A stretch of 64,000 bases of DNA from assembly GCF_000488255.1 (NCBI RefSeq), contig NZ_KI530756.1:1-64000 (forward strand), written 5' to 3'. The position numbers and the translations under genes were made by a program. Shown here piece by piece: positions 1-7,700 of this stretch (its first letter is position 1; each line of letters starts with the position of its first letter). Source of the DNA: Acinetobacter indicus CIP 110367. GTDB taxonomy: Bacteria > Pseudomonadota > Gammaproteobacteria > Pseudomonadales > Moraxellaceae. The notes beneath the pieces were generated by a model, which saw nothing but the letters and a program-made list of their open reading frames with translations, had not been told where the DNA came from and did not search any database.

Positions 1-100
1 AATGAAAATATATTCGATTAATCAACCAGTAAAAATCCACACAAGTTGTTCTTCATAATCTCTTAATGATCTTCTCGATGCTTCGTCAGCATCAAGCTAG
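1..100 (-). other. pre-16S rRNA leader (rRNA operon begins left of window)
   Basis: Read on the minus strand, this AT-rich stretch follows a strong promoter and runs off the left edge. It contains a small hairpin (GATGC at 77-81 pairs with GCATC at 89-93) and then the motif GAAGAACAACTTGTG at about 40-54. That motif is complementary to the sequence which, as I recall, follows 16S rRNA in the Acinetobacter 16S-23S spacer. Leader and spacer would pair into the RNase III processing stem of 16S rRNA. The 16S gene itself is not visible. The call rests on remembered family sequence plus promoter context. Confidence 0.7.
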
Positions 101-107
101 GTCGGCT

Positions 108-135
108 ATATTACTCTCTATTTTTAGAAAGTCAA
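108..135 (-). promoter_or_regulatory. rRNA operon promoter, proximal
   Basis: On the minus strand, -35 TTGACT (130-135) and -10 TAATAT (108-113) are separated by 16 bp. The discriminator AGCCGACC is GC-rich, which is typical of stringently controlled rRNA promoters. An A/T-rich stretch upstream of the -35 could act as an UP element. Confidence 0.75.
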
Positions 136-187
136 CATGCAATGTTGATTTTATTTCTAAACTTACCACCTAAACCAGAACTCAACC

Positions 188-216
188 ATTTTAGCTAAAT
201 CATTGTTTATCAACAA
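188..216 (-). promoter_or_regulatory. rRNA operon promoter, middle (candidate)
   Basis: On the minus strand, TTGTTG (211-216) and TAAAAT (188-193) have a 17-bp spacer. It lies 80 bp upstream of the proximal promoter and points the same way, consistent with tandem rrn promoters. It is weaker than the flanking two. Confidence 0.4.
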
Positions 217-248
217 GTTTTTATCAACATCACCGCCGATGGATGTGC

Positions 249-276
249 ATTATAGAGCAAATAAAACCTGACGCAA
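249..276 (-). promoter_or_regulatory. rRNA operon promoter, distal
   Basis: On the minus strand, TTGCGT (271-276) and a perfect TATAAT (249-254) have a 16-bp spacer, with an A/T-rich spacer region. It points toward the rRNA leader at the left edge. Apart from these promoters, positions 136-339 hold no gene I can support. Confidence 0.6.
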
Positions 277-339
277 CCCCTATTTTTAATTATTTTGGGA
301 AATACGACACAACTGTTTATTTATTCAACAAAAATACAC

Positions 340-1428
340 TTATTTTTCTTTTTTCACTAAAAATGGGACCGGATTGGCCAAATGATCACCTAATTTTTCT
401 GCCTGATTCTTTTCCTGCCATTTTAAGGCGCGACAATCAATATATTCACAATAGCCGCCTTCGCCCTGTTCTTCGACATCATTTATTTTGACCTGATAAT
501 GAAAACTGCCGACATAACCTGCAGCCAAGCCAAATTTAAAATCCCCGCGGCTTTGTGCCTGAATATGGATACGCGTGCCATCTGCACCGCTGTAACACCA
601 TTCAAATTCACGCGGCAGATACATGCTTTGCCGGTTTGGAGTCATCACCGCCGGATAAACCCGGTGCACTTTAAAATATACGCCTTCATCAAACAGCTGG
701 CTTTGGCCACCGCTCAGGTCACGCAAATACATCCGCGACTGCAAAATCCGGTTAAAGCGGTCCCGCACTTGGGCCAGTAATAACTGCCGTTGTTGCTGCA
801 GATTAATCACCTGATAGGTAAAAAAGGCTAAAGGTAGATAAGGAAAATTAATGGCTCGCGCATATTCAAAGCTGCCGAGTTGCTGGATCTGATAATGTTG
901 CTGTTTATATTGAAGCTGTCCACTGCATTCACACAGCAAAGACCAGTGATCGGCCAGCCCCATGCGTAGCTTGGCAAAATAGGAAATCACCGGGGTAGTA
1001 CAAATCCTCAGATCAAAACTGAGTTCAGAATCCAGACGTTGGACCCGAAACTCCGGAAAATGTCCTTCAAGCTGTTCCCGGCCACCAAACTGAAACAGTG
1101 CCGGCTTGAAATAACATTCTTTTTCCACTGAATAACTGCTGAGCTGCCCCACCATATGTGGACTGGAACTGACCAGTACCGTAGCAGTATCCAGCGGATG
1201 GGTTTGAATCGCGCTGTCATTACGCAGCATCGGGGCATTTGGCTGCCCAATCAGGCTCAGGAAATTAAGATAATGTAAGGGCGCGGGCAAATTGGGAATC
1301 ATCAGCCCTTGATGAATGATTTTATATTTCTGGTTCGGGGCGTGAAAAGGCAGCTGCTCAAGCTTGAGTTGATGTGGAGCTTGATTCAGTTGTTTGGATC
1401 GATCGAGAAAATCTTGAAACATCTGCAT
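340..1428 (-). CDS. conserved protein of unknown function
   Basis: A 362-residue soluble protein with no signal peptide or membrane segment. It is rich in aromatic residues and beta-prone stretches. The C-terminal third has a WCYSGADG and GDFKFGLAAGYVGSF pattern suggestive of a beta-barrel or lipocalin-like carotenoid/lipid-binding fold, but I cannot assign a family. The final C-terminal residues are lysine-rich. It follows pssA by 24 bp on the same strand, so rlmJ-pssA-this gene may be one transcript. No hairpin terminator is visible downstream. Existence as a gene is well supported by length, neighbour spacing and lack of a competing frame; function is unknown. Confidence 0.75.
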   Translation of the reverse strand: MQMFQDFLDRSKQLNQAPHQLKLEQLPFHAPNQKYKIIHQGLMIPNLPAPLHYLNFLSLIGQPNAPMLRNDSAIQTHPLDTATVLVSSSPHMVGQLSSYSVEKECYFKPALFQFGGREQLEGHFPEFRVQRLDSELSFDLRICTTPVISYFAKLRMGLADHWSLLCECSGQLQYKQQHYQIQQLGSFEYARAINFPYLPLAFFTYQVINLQQQRQLLLAQVRDRFNRILQSRMYLRDLSGGQSQLFDEGVYFKVHRVYPAVMTPNRQSMYLPREFEWCYSGADGTRIHIQAQSRGDFKFGLAAGYVGSFHYQVKINDVEEQGEGGYCEYIDCRALKWQEKNQAEKLGDHLANPVPFLVKKEK

Positions 1429-1452
1429 AGCAAGCTCCTGGGTGTCATCTTG

Positions 1453-2277
1453 TTATGATTCGGCGGTTTTTCTCGCCATATAAGTGGTCACAAAACCTGA
1501 TAATGCATAGATGATAGAAATCACCAGAATACCGACCGGAATATTATAGGTCATGGCCGCCAGTACAAAAACTGCTATCGGCAGCACAATAAACGGCACC
1601 CGCTTACGGTCCAATGTCTTAAAGGAATAATATTTAATATTGGAAATCATCAGCAAGCCAACCACCACAATAATCACGGCGTTGATGATCTGAATACCAA
1701 AGTCCTGAATATTATAAATTTCAGGAAAATCGCGGCCGACCCAGACCAGCGACACCAGCATTAAAGCCGCCAATGGACTGGCTACACCAATAAAATAACG
1801 CTTATCAACCACGCCAATCTGCACGTTAAAACGCGCCAGACGGAAAGCCGCACAGGCGGTATAGACAAAACAGCAGGCCAAGCCAATCCGGCCCAGATCA
1901 TTCAGGCTCCAGCTATACATTAAAATTGCCGGGGCCACACCAAAGGCCAGCATATCGGACAAGGAGTCAAACTGCTCACCAAACGGACTTTGCGCACCAA
2001 TGGCACGCGCAACACGACCATCTAAACCATCAAATAAGGCCGCCAGGAAAATGGCATAAATGGCCTGGCTATATTCGCCATTCATGCTGGCAATAATTGA
2101 ATAAAAGCCCGACAGTAAAGCCGCGGTGGTAATGAGATTAGGCCACAGGTAGATGCCACGGCGTTTGACCTTTTGCCCCTCGCGGGTACGTTCCTCTTCC
2201 ACCACTTCAAATGTGATTCCATCGTAATCATGTTCACGCGTCACGGAATCACCCTCGGGCTTCGGTGTGTTTATCAT
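1453..2277 (-). CDS. pssA: CDP-diacylglycerol--serine O-phosphatidyltransferase
   Basis: Makes phosphatidylserine from CDP-diacylglycerol and L-serine at the inner membrane, the first step toward phosphatidylethanolamine. The CDP-alcohol phosphotransferase signature is complete: DGRVAR, eight residues, then GEQFD and SLSD, matching DGx2ARx8Gx3Dx3D. Several hydrophobic helices follow, ending in MARKTAES. The frame stays open 40 codons further upstream into rlmJ. I chose the ATG at 2277 because AGGACA sits just before it and the product (274 aa, starting MINTPKPEG) has the length of the membrane-type PssA family. It is co-directional with rlmJ, 47 bp downstream of its stop. Confidence 0.93.
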   Translation of the reverse strand: MINTPKPEGDSVTREHDYDGITFEVVEEERTREGQKVKRRGIYLWPNLITTAALLSGFYSIIASMNGEYSQAIYAIFLAALFDGLDGRVARAIGAQSPFGEQFDSLSDMLAFGVAPAILMYSWSLNDLGRIGLACCFVYTACAAFRLARFNVQIGVVDKRYFIGVASPLAALMLVSLVWVGRDFPEIYNIQDFGIQIINAVIIVVVGLLMISNIKYYSFKTLDRKRVPFIVLPIAVFVLAAMTYNIPVGILVISIIYALSGFVTTYMARKTAES

Positions 2278-2324
2278 TATTTTATGTCCTAACTCTAACC
2301 TAATCTCTGTTGTGGCTGCTTGGC

Positions 2325-3182
2325 TTATTCGCCAACCAGCCAGCGTACTGCGGCATGTCCACCATTGTCCTGCATGCGTAAATGCGGGAATAACCATTGT
2401 AAGGCTTCATCTGCATCTTCAGAGAATTTCCAAGGTGGATTGATCACCAGTAAACCACAGCCATTCAAGCCAACCGGGGTATCATCTGGCCAGACACAGA
2501 TTTCGCAAACCAGCTGACGGCGAATGCCCGATTTGTACATTTTCTTTTCAAAACGTTCAATCATGGCGCGGTCTTTAATTGGATACCACACCGCAAACAC
2601 GCCTGTTGGCCATTTTTTATAGGCCGCGACCAGCAGTTCTACCAGCTGCGGGAAGTCTTTACGTTCCAGCTCATAAGGCGGGTCAATCATGACCAGACCG
2701 CGTTTTTCTTTCGGTGGAATCACCCCAAGCAGACCTTCGTAAACATCACGTTCATGCAAGCCAGCACGACGGTCACGGATATTGCTGCGCAATTGCTGAA
2801 AAACATCACGCTGCATTTCAAACACCGTGGCTTTATCCATCTCACGCATGCCTTGTAAGGCAAACCATGGTGAACCCGGATAAGCACCCTTGCCATCCGT
2901 CTCGCGCATCTGCTCGACCAGATTCAGATACTGCTTCACGCCTTCCGGTGCATTGCGGATAATCGAGTCATCCAGTTTGACCAGACGGTGAATACCATTT
3001 AAGAACTCACCCGACTTCTGTGCAGGTGCTAAAGATAAGTCGTATTTGCCTGCACCGCCATGTGTATCAATATAGCGATAAGGTTTATCTTTGGCATTTA
3101 AACGTGTCAGTAACTGAAGCAAAAGCACATGCTTCATGACATCGGCAAAGTTGCCTGCATGGAAATGGTGACGGTAATTCAT
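2325..3182 (-). CDS. rlmJ: 23S rRNA (adenine-2030-N6)-methyltransferase RlmJ
   Basis: Methylates A2030 of 23S rRNA using S-adenosylmethionine. The N-terminus MNYRHHFHAGNFADVMKH is diagnostic of the RlmJ/YhiR family. The SAM site is covered by YRYIDTHGGAGKYDL, and the catalytic N6-adenine motif is DPPYE in MIDPPYELERKDF. Length (285 aa) is normal. The C-terminal tail after WKFSEDADEALQWLF is slightly longer than in E. coli. It reads toward pssA and is probably first in the rlmJ-pssA transcript. Confidence 0.93.
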   Translation of the reverse strand: MNYRHHFHAGNFADVMKHVLLLQLLTRLNAKDKPYRYIDTHGGAGKYDLSLAPAQKSGEFLNGIHRLVKLDDSIIRNAPEGVKQYLNLVEQMRETDGKGAYPGSPWFALQGMREMDKATVFEMQRDVFQQLRSNIRDRRAGLHERDVYEGLLGVIPPKEKRGLVMIDPPYELERKDFPQLVELLVAAYKKWPTGVFAVWYPIKDRAMIERFEKKMYKSGIRRQLVCEICVWPDDTPVGLNGCGLLVINPPWKFSEDADEALQWLFPHLRMQDNGGHAAVRWLVGE

Positions 3183-3299
3183 GTTTCTTTAATTCCTGAA
3201 ATCAACCGGTATTTTAGCATGAAAAAAAGTTTCATTCAGAGGCTTATCTTGCTCTAAAATAGTTCCCCCGCTTTTTTTATCCTTGTTCGAGTTTTGCCT

Positions 3300-3902
3300 A
3301 TGCAAACACATTCTCTACCACCATCCTGGAATCTGGCACAGATATTTAATGATCTGGATCAATCCGGTTATGCCCTGATTGATGATGCCTATCCACAGGA
3401 TTATGTACAAGCTTTGGTAGCAGAATGTACCGCACATTTGAATGAGTTTCGTAACGCAGCCATTCAAAACGGTGTGGTCAGCCAGATTCGCAGTGATCAT
3501 ATCTTATGGCTGGATTCAAGCCTGCCGGTTGCCGAGCAGCATACCCAAACCTTAATGGCGCTGGCCGAGCAATTAAATCGTGCCTTTTTTCTGGGCATTA
3601 AGGAAGTCGAAGCCCATTTTGCCTGTTATAACGCCGGCGAATTTTATGCCCTGCACCGCGATAATCCGCAAGGTAAAAATGGCCGGATGATTTCCTGCGT
3701 CTTTTATCTGCATGAACAGTGGCAGGCCGATTGGGGCGGTGAATTACGCTTGCAGGACAAACAGGGCGAATGGCAGATCATTGCGCCACAGCCCAACCGG
3801 ATGACCTTATTCCAAAGTGACTTGCTGCATGAAGTGCTGCTCTCCAAACAGCAGCGCCTTTCGATTACTGCCTGGCTGCGTAGTGATCCACAGTTGTGGT
3901 GA
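3300..3902 (+). CDS. 2OG-Fe(II) oxygenase family protein
   Basis: A 200-residue prolyl-4-hydroxylase-like dioxygenase. The double-stranded beta-helix core shows the Fe(II) facial triad: HRD in ALHRDNPQGK, and the distal His in DLLHEVLL. The 2-oxoglutarate-binding Arg is probably the one in RLSITAWLR. In Gram-negative bacteria relatives hydroxylate proline or arginine in proteins, including ribosomal proteins, but the substrate here cannot be read from sequence. The frame also offers a TTG at 3294; I prefer the ATG at 3300, though neither has a convincing ribosome-binding site. It is divergent from rlmJ. Confidence 0.85.
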   Translation: MQTHSLPPSWNLAQIFNDLDQSGYALIDDAYPQDYVQALVAECTAHLNEFRNAAIQNGVVSQIRSDHILWLDSSLPVAEQHTQTLMALAEQLNRAFFLGIKEVEAHFACYNAGEFYALHRDNPQGKNGRMISCVFYLHEQWQADWGGELRLQDKQGEWQIIAPQPNRMTLFQSDLLHEVLLSKQQRLSITAWLRSDPQLW

Positions 3903-3962
3903 TCCTTTAAATCCTGGCAAGTGGCCTCATATAAACCGTATTGTGAACTGAGGATTGTGCCG

Positions 3963-4490
3963 ATGCGTGATACCACCCAACCGATTATTCAGCGTATCGG
4001 TGAAACTGACCAGCTCTATTTACAGGGCAACACCCCGGAACTGGCGCTGGAACGTGCTTCATTACGCCTAGAACTGGTGATGCTGAGTCAGGTCCGTCAG
4101 GAACAGACCTATTTCCTGCAAGAAGCGATTGTGCTGCTGGAGCAAGGCCGGGTTGAATTTGAGGAAATGCCGCTGTCCTTATATTTAAATCTGTCCTTAA
4201 CCCTGGCCAAGGCCTATATGCTGTATTTTGAAATCAGCCAGGAAACCCGCTTTGCCTTAATTACCCAGCAGATTCTAAAACCGCTGACCAATTATAATCA
4301 TGGCGATATTTACCTGTTCCTGGCCTATGCCAGCGCAGCGAAAAAAGAAAATGCACTGACTCAGCACTGGCTGACCAAATACCGTAAAACAGCCGAGTTT
4401 GATGCCGATGTACTACGTGAACATACCGCCTTTGAACACTGTCATGGTCAAAGCTGGTTTGTGCAGCTGATTCAGCCGCGTTTACACTAA
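3963..4490 (+). CDS. conserved helical protein of unknown function
   Basis: A 175-residue, largely alpha-helical protein without membrane segments, with TPR-like helical pairs (LYLNLSLTLAKAYMLYFEISQETRFA). No catalytic motif is visible. The frame is open to a GTG at 3921, but the ATG at 3963 has a clean AGGA eight bases upstream and is preferred. It follows the 2OG oxygenase by 60 bp and is probably co-transcribed, ending at the terminator at 4523-4551. The function may relate to the oxygenase but that is inference from position only. Confidence 0.7.
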   Translation: MRDTTQPIIQRIGETDQLYLQGNTPELALERASLRLELVMLSQVRQEQTYFLQEAIVLLEQGRVEFEEMPLSLYLNLSLTLAKAYMLYFEISQETRFALITQQILKPLTNYNHGDIYLFLAYASAAKKENALTQHWLTKYRKTAEFDADVLREHTAFEHCHGQSWFVQLIQPRLH

Positions 4491-4522
4491 AGCTCAGCAC
4501 GAAAAAAATATTTAACAACAAA

Positions 4523-4551
4523 AATGCCTCATTGATTGAGGCATTTTTTAT
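4523..4551. terminator. bidirectional rho-independent terminator
   Basis: AAATGCCTC and GAGGCATTT form a 9-bp stem around a seven-base loop, with T runs on both sides. It lies between two convergent genes. Confidence 0.85.
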
Positions 4552-4584
4552 GGACTACAGAAACGCTTGAATCTTCAGGCAGGA

Positions 4585-4842
4585 TTAAGCGGTTTGGGCT
4601 TTATAGGCATCCATATGTAATTGTTGATTCAATTCATCGACCCAGATCGCCCAGTCATCATCCTGGACCAGATGACTGATTAATAAAGCACGCTGGGATT
4701 TATTCCAGAACGGCGCATCATGCAAAGAAATATGGGAAGGCAGTTGATGGGTACGTACATAAAGTTCAATGGCCGCCGGACTATTGGCTAAACCAAGTTG
4801 AGAAAATAATAGAGCTAAGGATGGTGTGTTGTGATTGAGCAT
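4585..4842 (-). CDS. DUF2789 family protein (tandem copy 1)
   Basis: An 85-residue acidic small protein with the DUF2789 pattern: LFxQLGL near the N-terminus, the central block HDAPFWNKSQRALL, then DDDWAIWVDELNQQLH. Molecular function is unknown for the family. A very strong ribosome-binding site (AAGGAGGG) precedes the ATG. It is the most divergent of the three tandem copies (SHISLHDAPFW versus related blocks in the other two). No own terminator is needed because it ends at the bidirectional hairpin at 4523-4551. Confidence 0.85.
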   Translation of the reverse strand: MLNHNTPSLALLFSQLGLANSPAAIELYVRTHQLPSHISLHDAPFWNKSQRALLISHLVQDDDWAIWVDELNQQLHMDAYKAQTA

Positions 4843-4905
4843 CTCGCCCTCCTTATATATCAGATAAATTGTAGTTATTTATCCATCTAACTTATAAGAT
4901 AAAGC

Positions 4906-4936
4906 AAAAAAAACCTAGTCTTTGCGACCAGGTTTG
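4906..4936 (-). terminator. terminator of DUF2789 copy 2
   Basis: On the minus strand AACCTGGTC and GACTAGGTT pair with one mismatch, followed by eight T. It separates DUF2789 copies 1 and 2, so the copies look like separate units rather than one operon. Confidence 0.75.
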
Positions 4937-4952
4937 TTGTTTCAATTTGTGA

Positions 4953-5213
4953 TTAAAGTTCGCAAGAGCCGGAAAGCTTATGTTCGGTATGTAATTGCTC
5001 GTTTAAGACATCAATCACGATGGCCCATTCATCATCACTTTTCCAGTGACTGATAATGAAATCGTGCTGGGCCTTGCTCCAGAATGCGGCTTTATGTAGG
5101 GGAATATCGGAAGTTAATTGATGGCTTTCAATAAATTGATCAATGGCTTCTGAACTGGACTCTAGACCCAGCTGCTCAAATAACAGTTCTAATGTGGGTT
5201 GCTGATCAAACAT
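4953..5213 (-). CDS. DUF2789 family protein (tandem copy 2)
   Basis: An 86-residue DUF2789 protein: MFDQQPTLELLFEQLGLE, then HKAAFWSKAQHDF, then SDDEWAIVIDVLNEQLH. It is closest to copy 3; both start with QQPTLELLFEQLGL. GGAGGG sits immediately upstream of the ATG, as in copy 1. The C-terminus carries a short SGSCEL tail absent from the others. It has its own downstream terminator. Function is unknown. Confidence 0.85.
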   Translation of the reverse strand: MFDQQPTLELLFEQLGLESSSEAIDQFIESHQLTSDIPLHKAAFWSKAQHDFIISHWKSDDEWAIVIDVLNEQLHTEHKLSGSCEL

Positions 5214-5274
5214 GGCGCCCTCCTCAGCATTTTTTTACTGTATTGTAGCTTTACGTTATAAGAATTCTGCACAA

Positions 5275-5302
5275 AAGCACAGCCTTGTGACTGCGCTTGT
5301 TG
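5275..5302 (-). terminator. probable terminator of DUF2789 copy 3
   Basis: On the minus strand AAGCGCAG and CTGTGCTT pair with one mismatch and are followed by TTGTG. The T run is short, so termination may be partial. Confidence 0.5.
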
Positions 5303-5358
5303 TATTTTTTTGTACCAAAGCATGTAAGGCGGATGAGCCTGATTGAACTGGCTCCGGC

Positions 5359-5613
5359 TTATTGCGCCAGCTTGTCGCTTTCAACGTGTAGTAACTGGTT
5401 TAATTTGTCGATAATCACAATCCACTCATCATCCTGATGCCAGTGTTCGCGTAAAAAGGCGCTTTGTCCCTCACTCCAGAATCCGGCATCGGGCAAGGTC
5501 ACTTCTGCCGGCAATTGATGGGCACGCACAAATTGCTCAATAGATGCTTCGTCTGCGGCTAAACCCAGTTGTTCAAATAATAATTCTAAGGTCGGCTGTT
5601 GTTCGAGTACCAT
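5359..5613 (-). CDS. DUF2789 family protein (tandem copy 3)
   Basis: An 84-residue DUF2789 protein: QQPTLELLFEQLGLA, then PDAGFWSEGQSAFL, then QDDEWIVIIDKLNQLLH. The high similarity to copy 2 at the N-terminus points to local duplication. The ribosome-binding site (GGAGT) is weaker than in copies 1 and 2. Function is unknown. Confidence 0.85.
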   Translation of the reverse strand: MVLEQQPTLELLFEQLGLAADEASIEQFVRAHQLPAEVTLPDAGFWSEGQSAFLREHWHQDDEWIVIIDKLNQLLHVESDKLAQ

Positions 5614-5755
5614 GGAATGACTCCGTATTTTTCTAGGCGAAGTCCATAAACTAGCAAATCCGGAACAGCATTAGGGCTACAGGCCGATGTATTCTTGTTA
5701 TGTTTTGTGAGGTTTGTCATGGCGCTGATCAATACAACAATCCATACAGCTGCAT

Positions 5756-5787
5756 AAAAAAAGCACCCCAAATGGAGTGCTTTTTCT
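5756..5787 (-). terminator. mdh terminator
   Basis: On the minus strand AAAAAGCACTCC, a short loop and GGGGTGCTTTTTTT follow the mdh stop by about 20 bases. A/T-rich flanks could let it work in both directions. Confidence 0.85.
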
Positions 5788-5806
5788 AACTTAGTTCAAC
5801 ACTAAA

Positions 5807-6793
5807 TTATTTCACCATGTCAGCAATTGCTGCACGTTCTTCTTCAAGCTCGTTTAGCGTGAAGTTGATACGCTCACGGCTGAATTCGTCGATTTCAAGA
5901 CCTTGAACGATCTTGTATTCGCCATTTTCGCAAGTTACAGGGAAACCGAACATTACGCCTTCAGGGATACCGTAAGAACCATCAGAAGGAATACCCATAG
6001 TTACCCATTCGCCGTTTGTGCCAAGCGCCCAATCGCGCATATGGTCGATTGCAGCATTTGCAGCAGAAGCAGCAGAAGACAGACCACGCGCTTCGATGAT
6101 TGCAGCACCACGTTTACCAACAGTTGGAAGGAATACGTCTTTGTTCCATTCAGCATCGTTGATTTTGTCTTTCAAGCTTTCGCCGTTTACGTTCGCAAAA
6201 CGGTAGTCAGCATACATTGTTGGAGAGTGGTTACCCCAAACTGTCATGTTTTTGATGTCAGAAACTGCAACACCAGCTTTTTGAGCAAGTTGAGTCAACG
6301 CACGGTTGTGGTCAAGACGTAACATTGCTGTGAAGTTCTTCGCTGGAAGATCTGGAGCAGATTTCATTGCGATGTAAGCATTCGTGTTCGCAGGGTTACC
6401 TACAACAAGAACTTTAACGTCACGGCTCGCAACTTCGTTCAGCGCTTGACCTTGACCGATGAAGATTTCACCGTTGACTTTAAGAAGGTCAGCACGTTCC
6501 ATACCTGGACCACGTGGACGTGAACCAACTAAAAGTGCATAGTCAGCATCTTTGAATGCAACTTTAGGATCATCAGTACCGATCATGCCAGCCAATAATG
6601 GGAAAGCACAGTCGTCAAGTTCCATCATTACGCCTTTCAGCGCTTGTTGAGCTTTCTCAACAGGAATTTCTAATAATTGAAGAATAACTGGTTGGTCTTT
6701 ACCCAACATTTCACCGCTAGCGATACGGAATAATAGGCTGTAACCAATTTGACCAGCAGCGCCAGTAACGGCAACGCGAACAGGTTGCTTCAT
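5807..6793 (-). CDS. mdh: malate dehydrogenase
   Basis: NAD-dependent oxidation of malate to oxaloacetate in the TCA cycle, cytoplasmic. The 328-residue product is of the cytosolic/type 2 class. The N-terminal Rossmann motif is [17 protein letters not shown], the substrate/loop Arg region is [15 protein letters not shown], and the catalytic His lies in [11 protein letters not shown]. The second substrate Arg is in [10 protein letters not shown]. The ATG follows CTGGAGATAATTAC, a good ribosome-binding site. It is monocistronic, with its own promoter and terminator. Confidence 0.97.
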   Translation of the reverse strand: MKQPVRVAVTGAAGQIGYSLLFRIASGEMLGKDQPVILQLLEIPVEKAQQALKGVMMELDDCAFPLLAGMIGTDDPKVAFKDADYALLVGSRPRGPGMERADLLKVNGEIFIGQGQALNEVASRDVKVLVVGNPANTNAYIAMKSAPDLPAKNFTAMLRLDHNRALTQLAQKAGVAVSDIKNMTVWGNHSPTMYADYRFANVNGESLKDKINDAEWNKDVFLPTVGKRGAAIIEARGLSSAASAANAAIDHMRDWALGTNGEWVTMGIPSDGSYGIPEGVMFGFPVTCENGEYKIVQGLEIDEFSRERINFTLNELEEERAAIADMVK

Positions 6794-6857
6794 GTAATTA
6801 TCTCCAGTTGAGAGGATAGTTAATGCGATTAAATAGCTGTTCTATCTAATCTTAATA

Positions 6858-6885
6858 ATCATAAACGGCAAAGATTGTACTCCAA
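6858..6885 (-). promoter_or_regulatory. candidate mdh promoter
   Basis: On the minus strand TTGGAG (6880-6885) and TATGAT (6858-6863) have a 16-bp spacer, about 65 bp upstream of the mdh start. This is consensus matching only. Confidence 0.4.
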
Positions 6886-6950
6886 TCCTTTGTCAGATGC
6901 ATGTAAAAGGCTATGGATTTCAACAAAAGTCTGATAGGAAATATAAATAA

Positions 6951-6971
6951 AATGCCGAAAAACGTCGGGTT
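6951..6971 (-). terminator. terminator of the RNase T2-like gene
   Basis: On the minus strand, immediately after the TAA stop, CCCGA and TCGGC(A) pair across an A/T loop and are followed by TTTTATTTA. The stem is short. Confidence 0.55.
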
Positions 6972-7625
6972 TTAGTATGAACCTTTAATAATAAAGGCCG
7001 ATGGACACTGGGTTTCCACGCTACTGCTGCACTGTTTATAGCGCCCATTCGGGCTATAGCAGATTTTCAATTCAGTTAAATAACTTTTGGCCTGATGCGA
7101 AGTGCACTGAAAGTGAATGCTCTTGGAATGCATGCCCGGATTCAGGCGAATAAACAGCCGGTTCAGTTCATTCTGCTGCACCACGGTAGTTTCCTGACCG
7201 GTCAGCACCGCCGGGACTTTCAGCCGGTCGGCATAGTTAATGATGGTACGGAAATACTGGCTGGCATTCATCGGTACGCAGCCACCAATACCCTGCCACA
7301 ATTGCACCCGGGCATGTTCATCGGGCATGACCCGTGCCACCACTTTGGCCTGAATGGGAGACAGTTTGGCTGAAGAGCTGGTTTCGCAGTCACGACGGGA
7401 GGTTTCCGGATACAGCCCGGTAATATTCAGCGAGTAGCCTTGCAGGCATTTCCGCTGCTTGGCGCGGTTGCTGTCAAACATGCACGCGGCGGGTGTCATT
7501 TGTACATCCATGACATAGCCCTGCACCGTGGCAGCACATGCAGCACTACTGAGCAATACCCCCGCCCCACCCGAAATCAGAATGAGGATTCCCGCTGGCT
7601 GCCCCCCGGCTGTCAATTTCTTCAT
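6972..7625 (-). CDS. RNase T2-like exported protein lacking catalytic residues
   Basis: A 217-residue exported protein. A signal peptide (MKKLTAGG, hydrophobic core, then ACAATVQG) is followed by a cysteine-rich domain whose layout matches ribonuclease I/T2: a VQMTPAAC strand, the LNITGLYPE block where active enzymes have HGLWP, and LWQGIGGCVPMNASQYF where active enzymes have HEWxKHGTC and the helix after it. The catalytic histidines are replaced (HGLWP to TGLYP; HEWxKHG to QLWQGIG). If the alignment holds, it cannot cleave RNA by the T2 mechanism. The ATG at 7625 is preferred over 7679 because it begins the signal peptide and has GAAGG upstream. It lies 75 bp after slt and is probably co-transcribed. 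Confidence 0.65.
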   Translation of the reverse strand: MKKLTAGGQPAGILILISGGAGVLLSSAACAATVQGYVMDVQMTPAACMFDSNRAKQRKCLQGYSLNITGLYPETSRRDCETSSSAKLSPIQAKVVARVMPDEHARVQLWQGIGGCVPMNASQYFRTIINYADRLKVPAVLTGQETTVVQQNELNRLFIRLNPGMHSKSIHFQCTSHQAKSYLTELKICYSPNGRYKQCSSSVETQCPSAFIIKGSY

Positions 7626-7700
7626 TCTCAAACTTAGCACCTTCTCGTGTCGTTTTGAGTCCCATCCTCCTGCATCCATGCAGGAGACACCCCATCTTGT

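Noticed and set aside
243..491. 82-codon plus-strand frame at the left end
   Set aside because: It overlaps the minus-strand CDS at 340-1428 and the distal rrn promoter, with no ribosome-binding site.
5586..5771. 61-codon minus-strand frame before DUF2789 copy 3
   Set aside because: It overlaps the mdh terminator and the DUF2789 start and has no family similarity.
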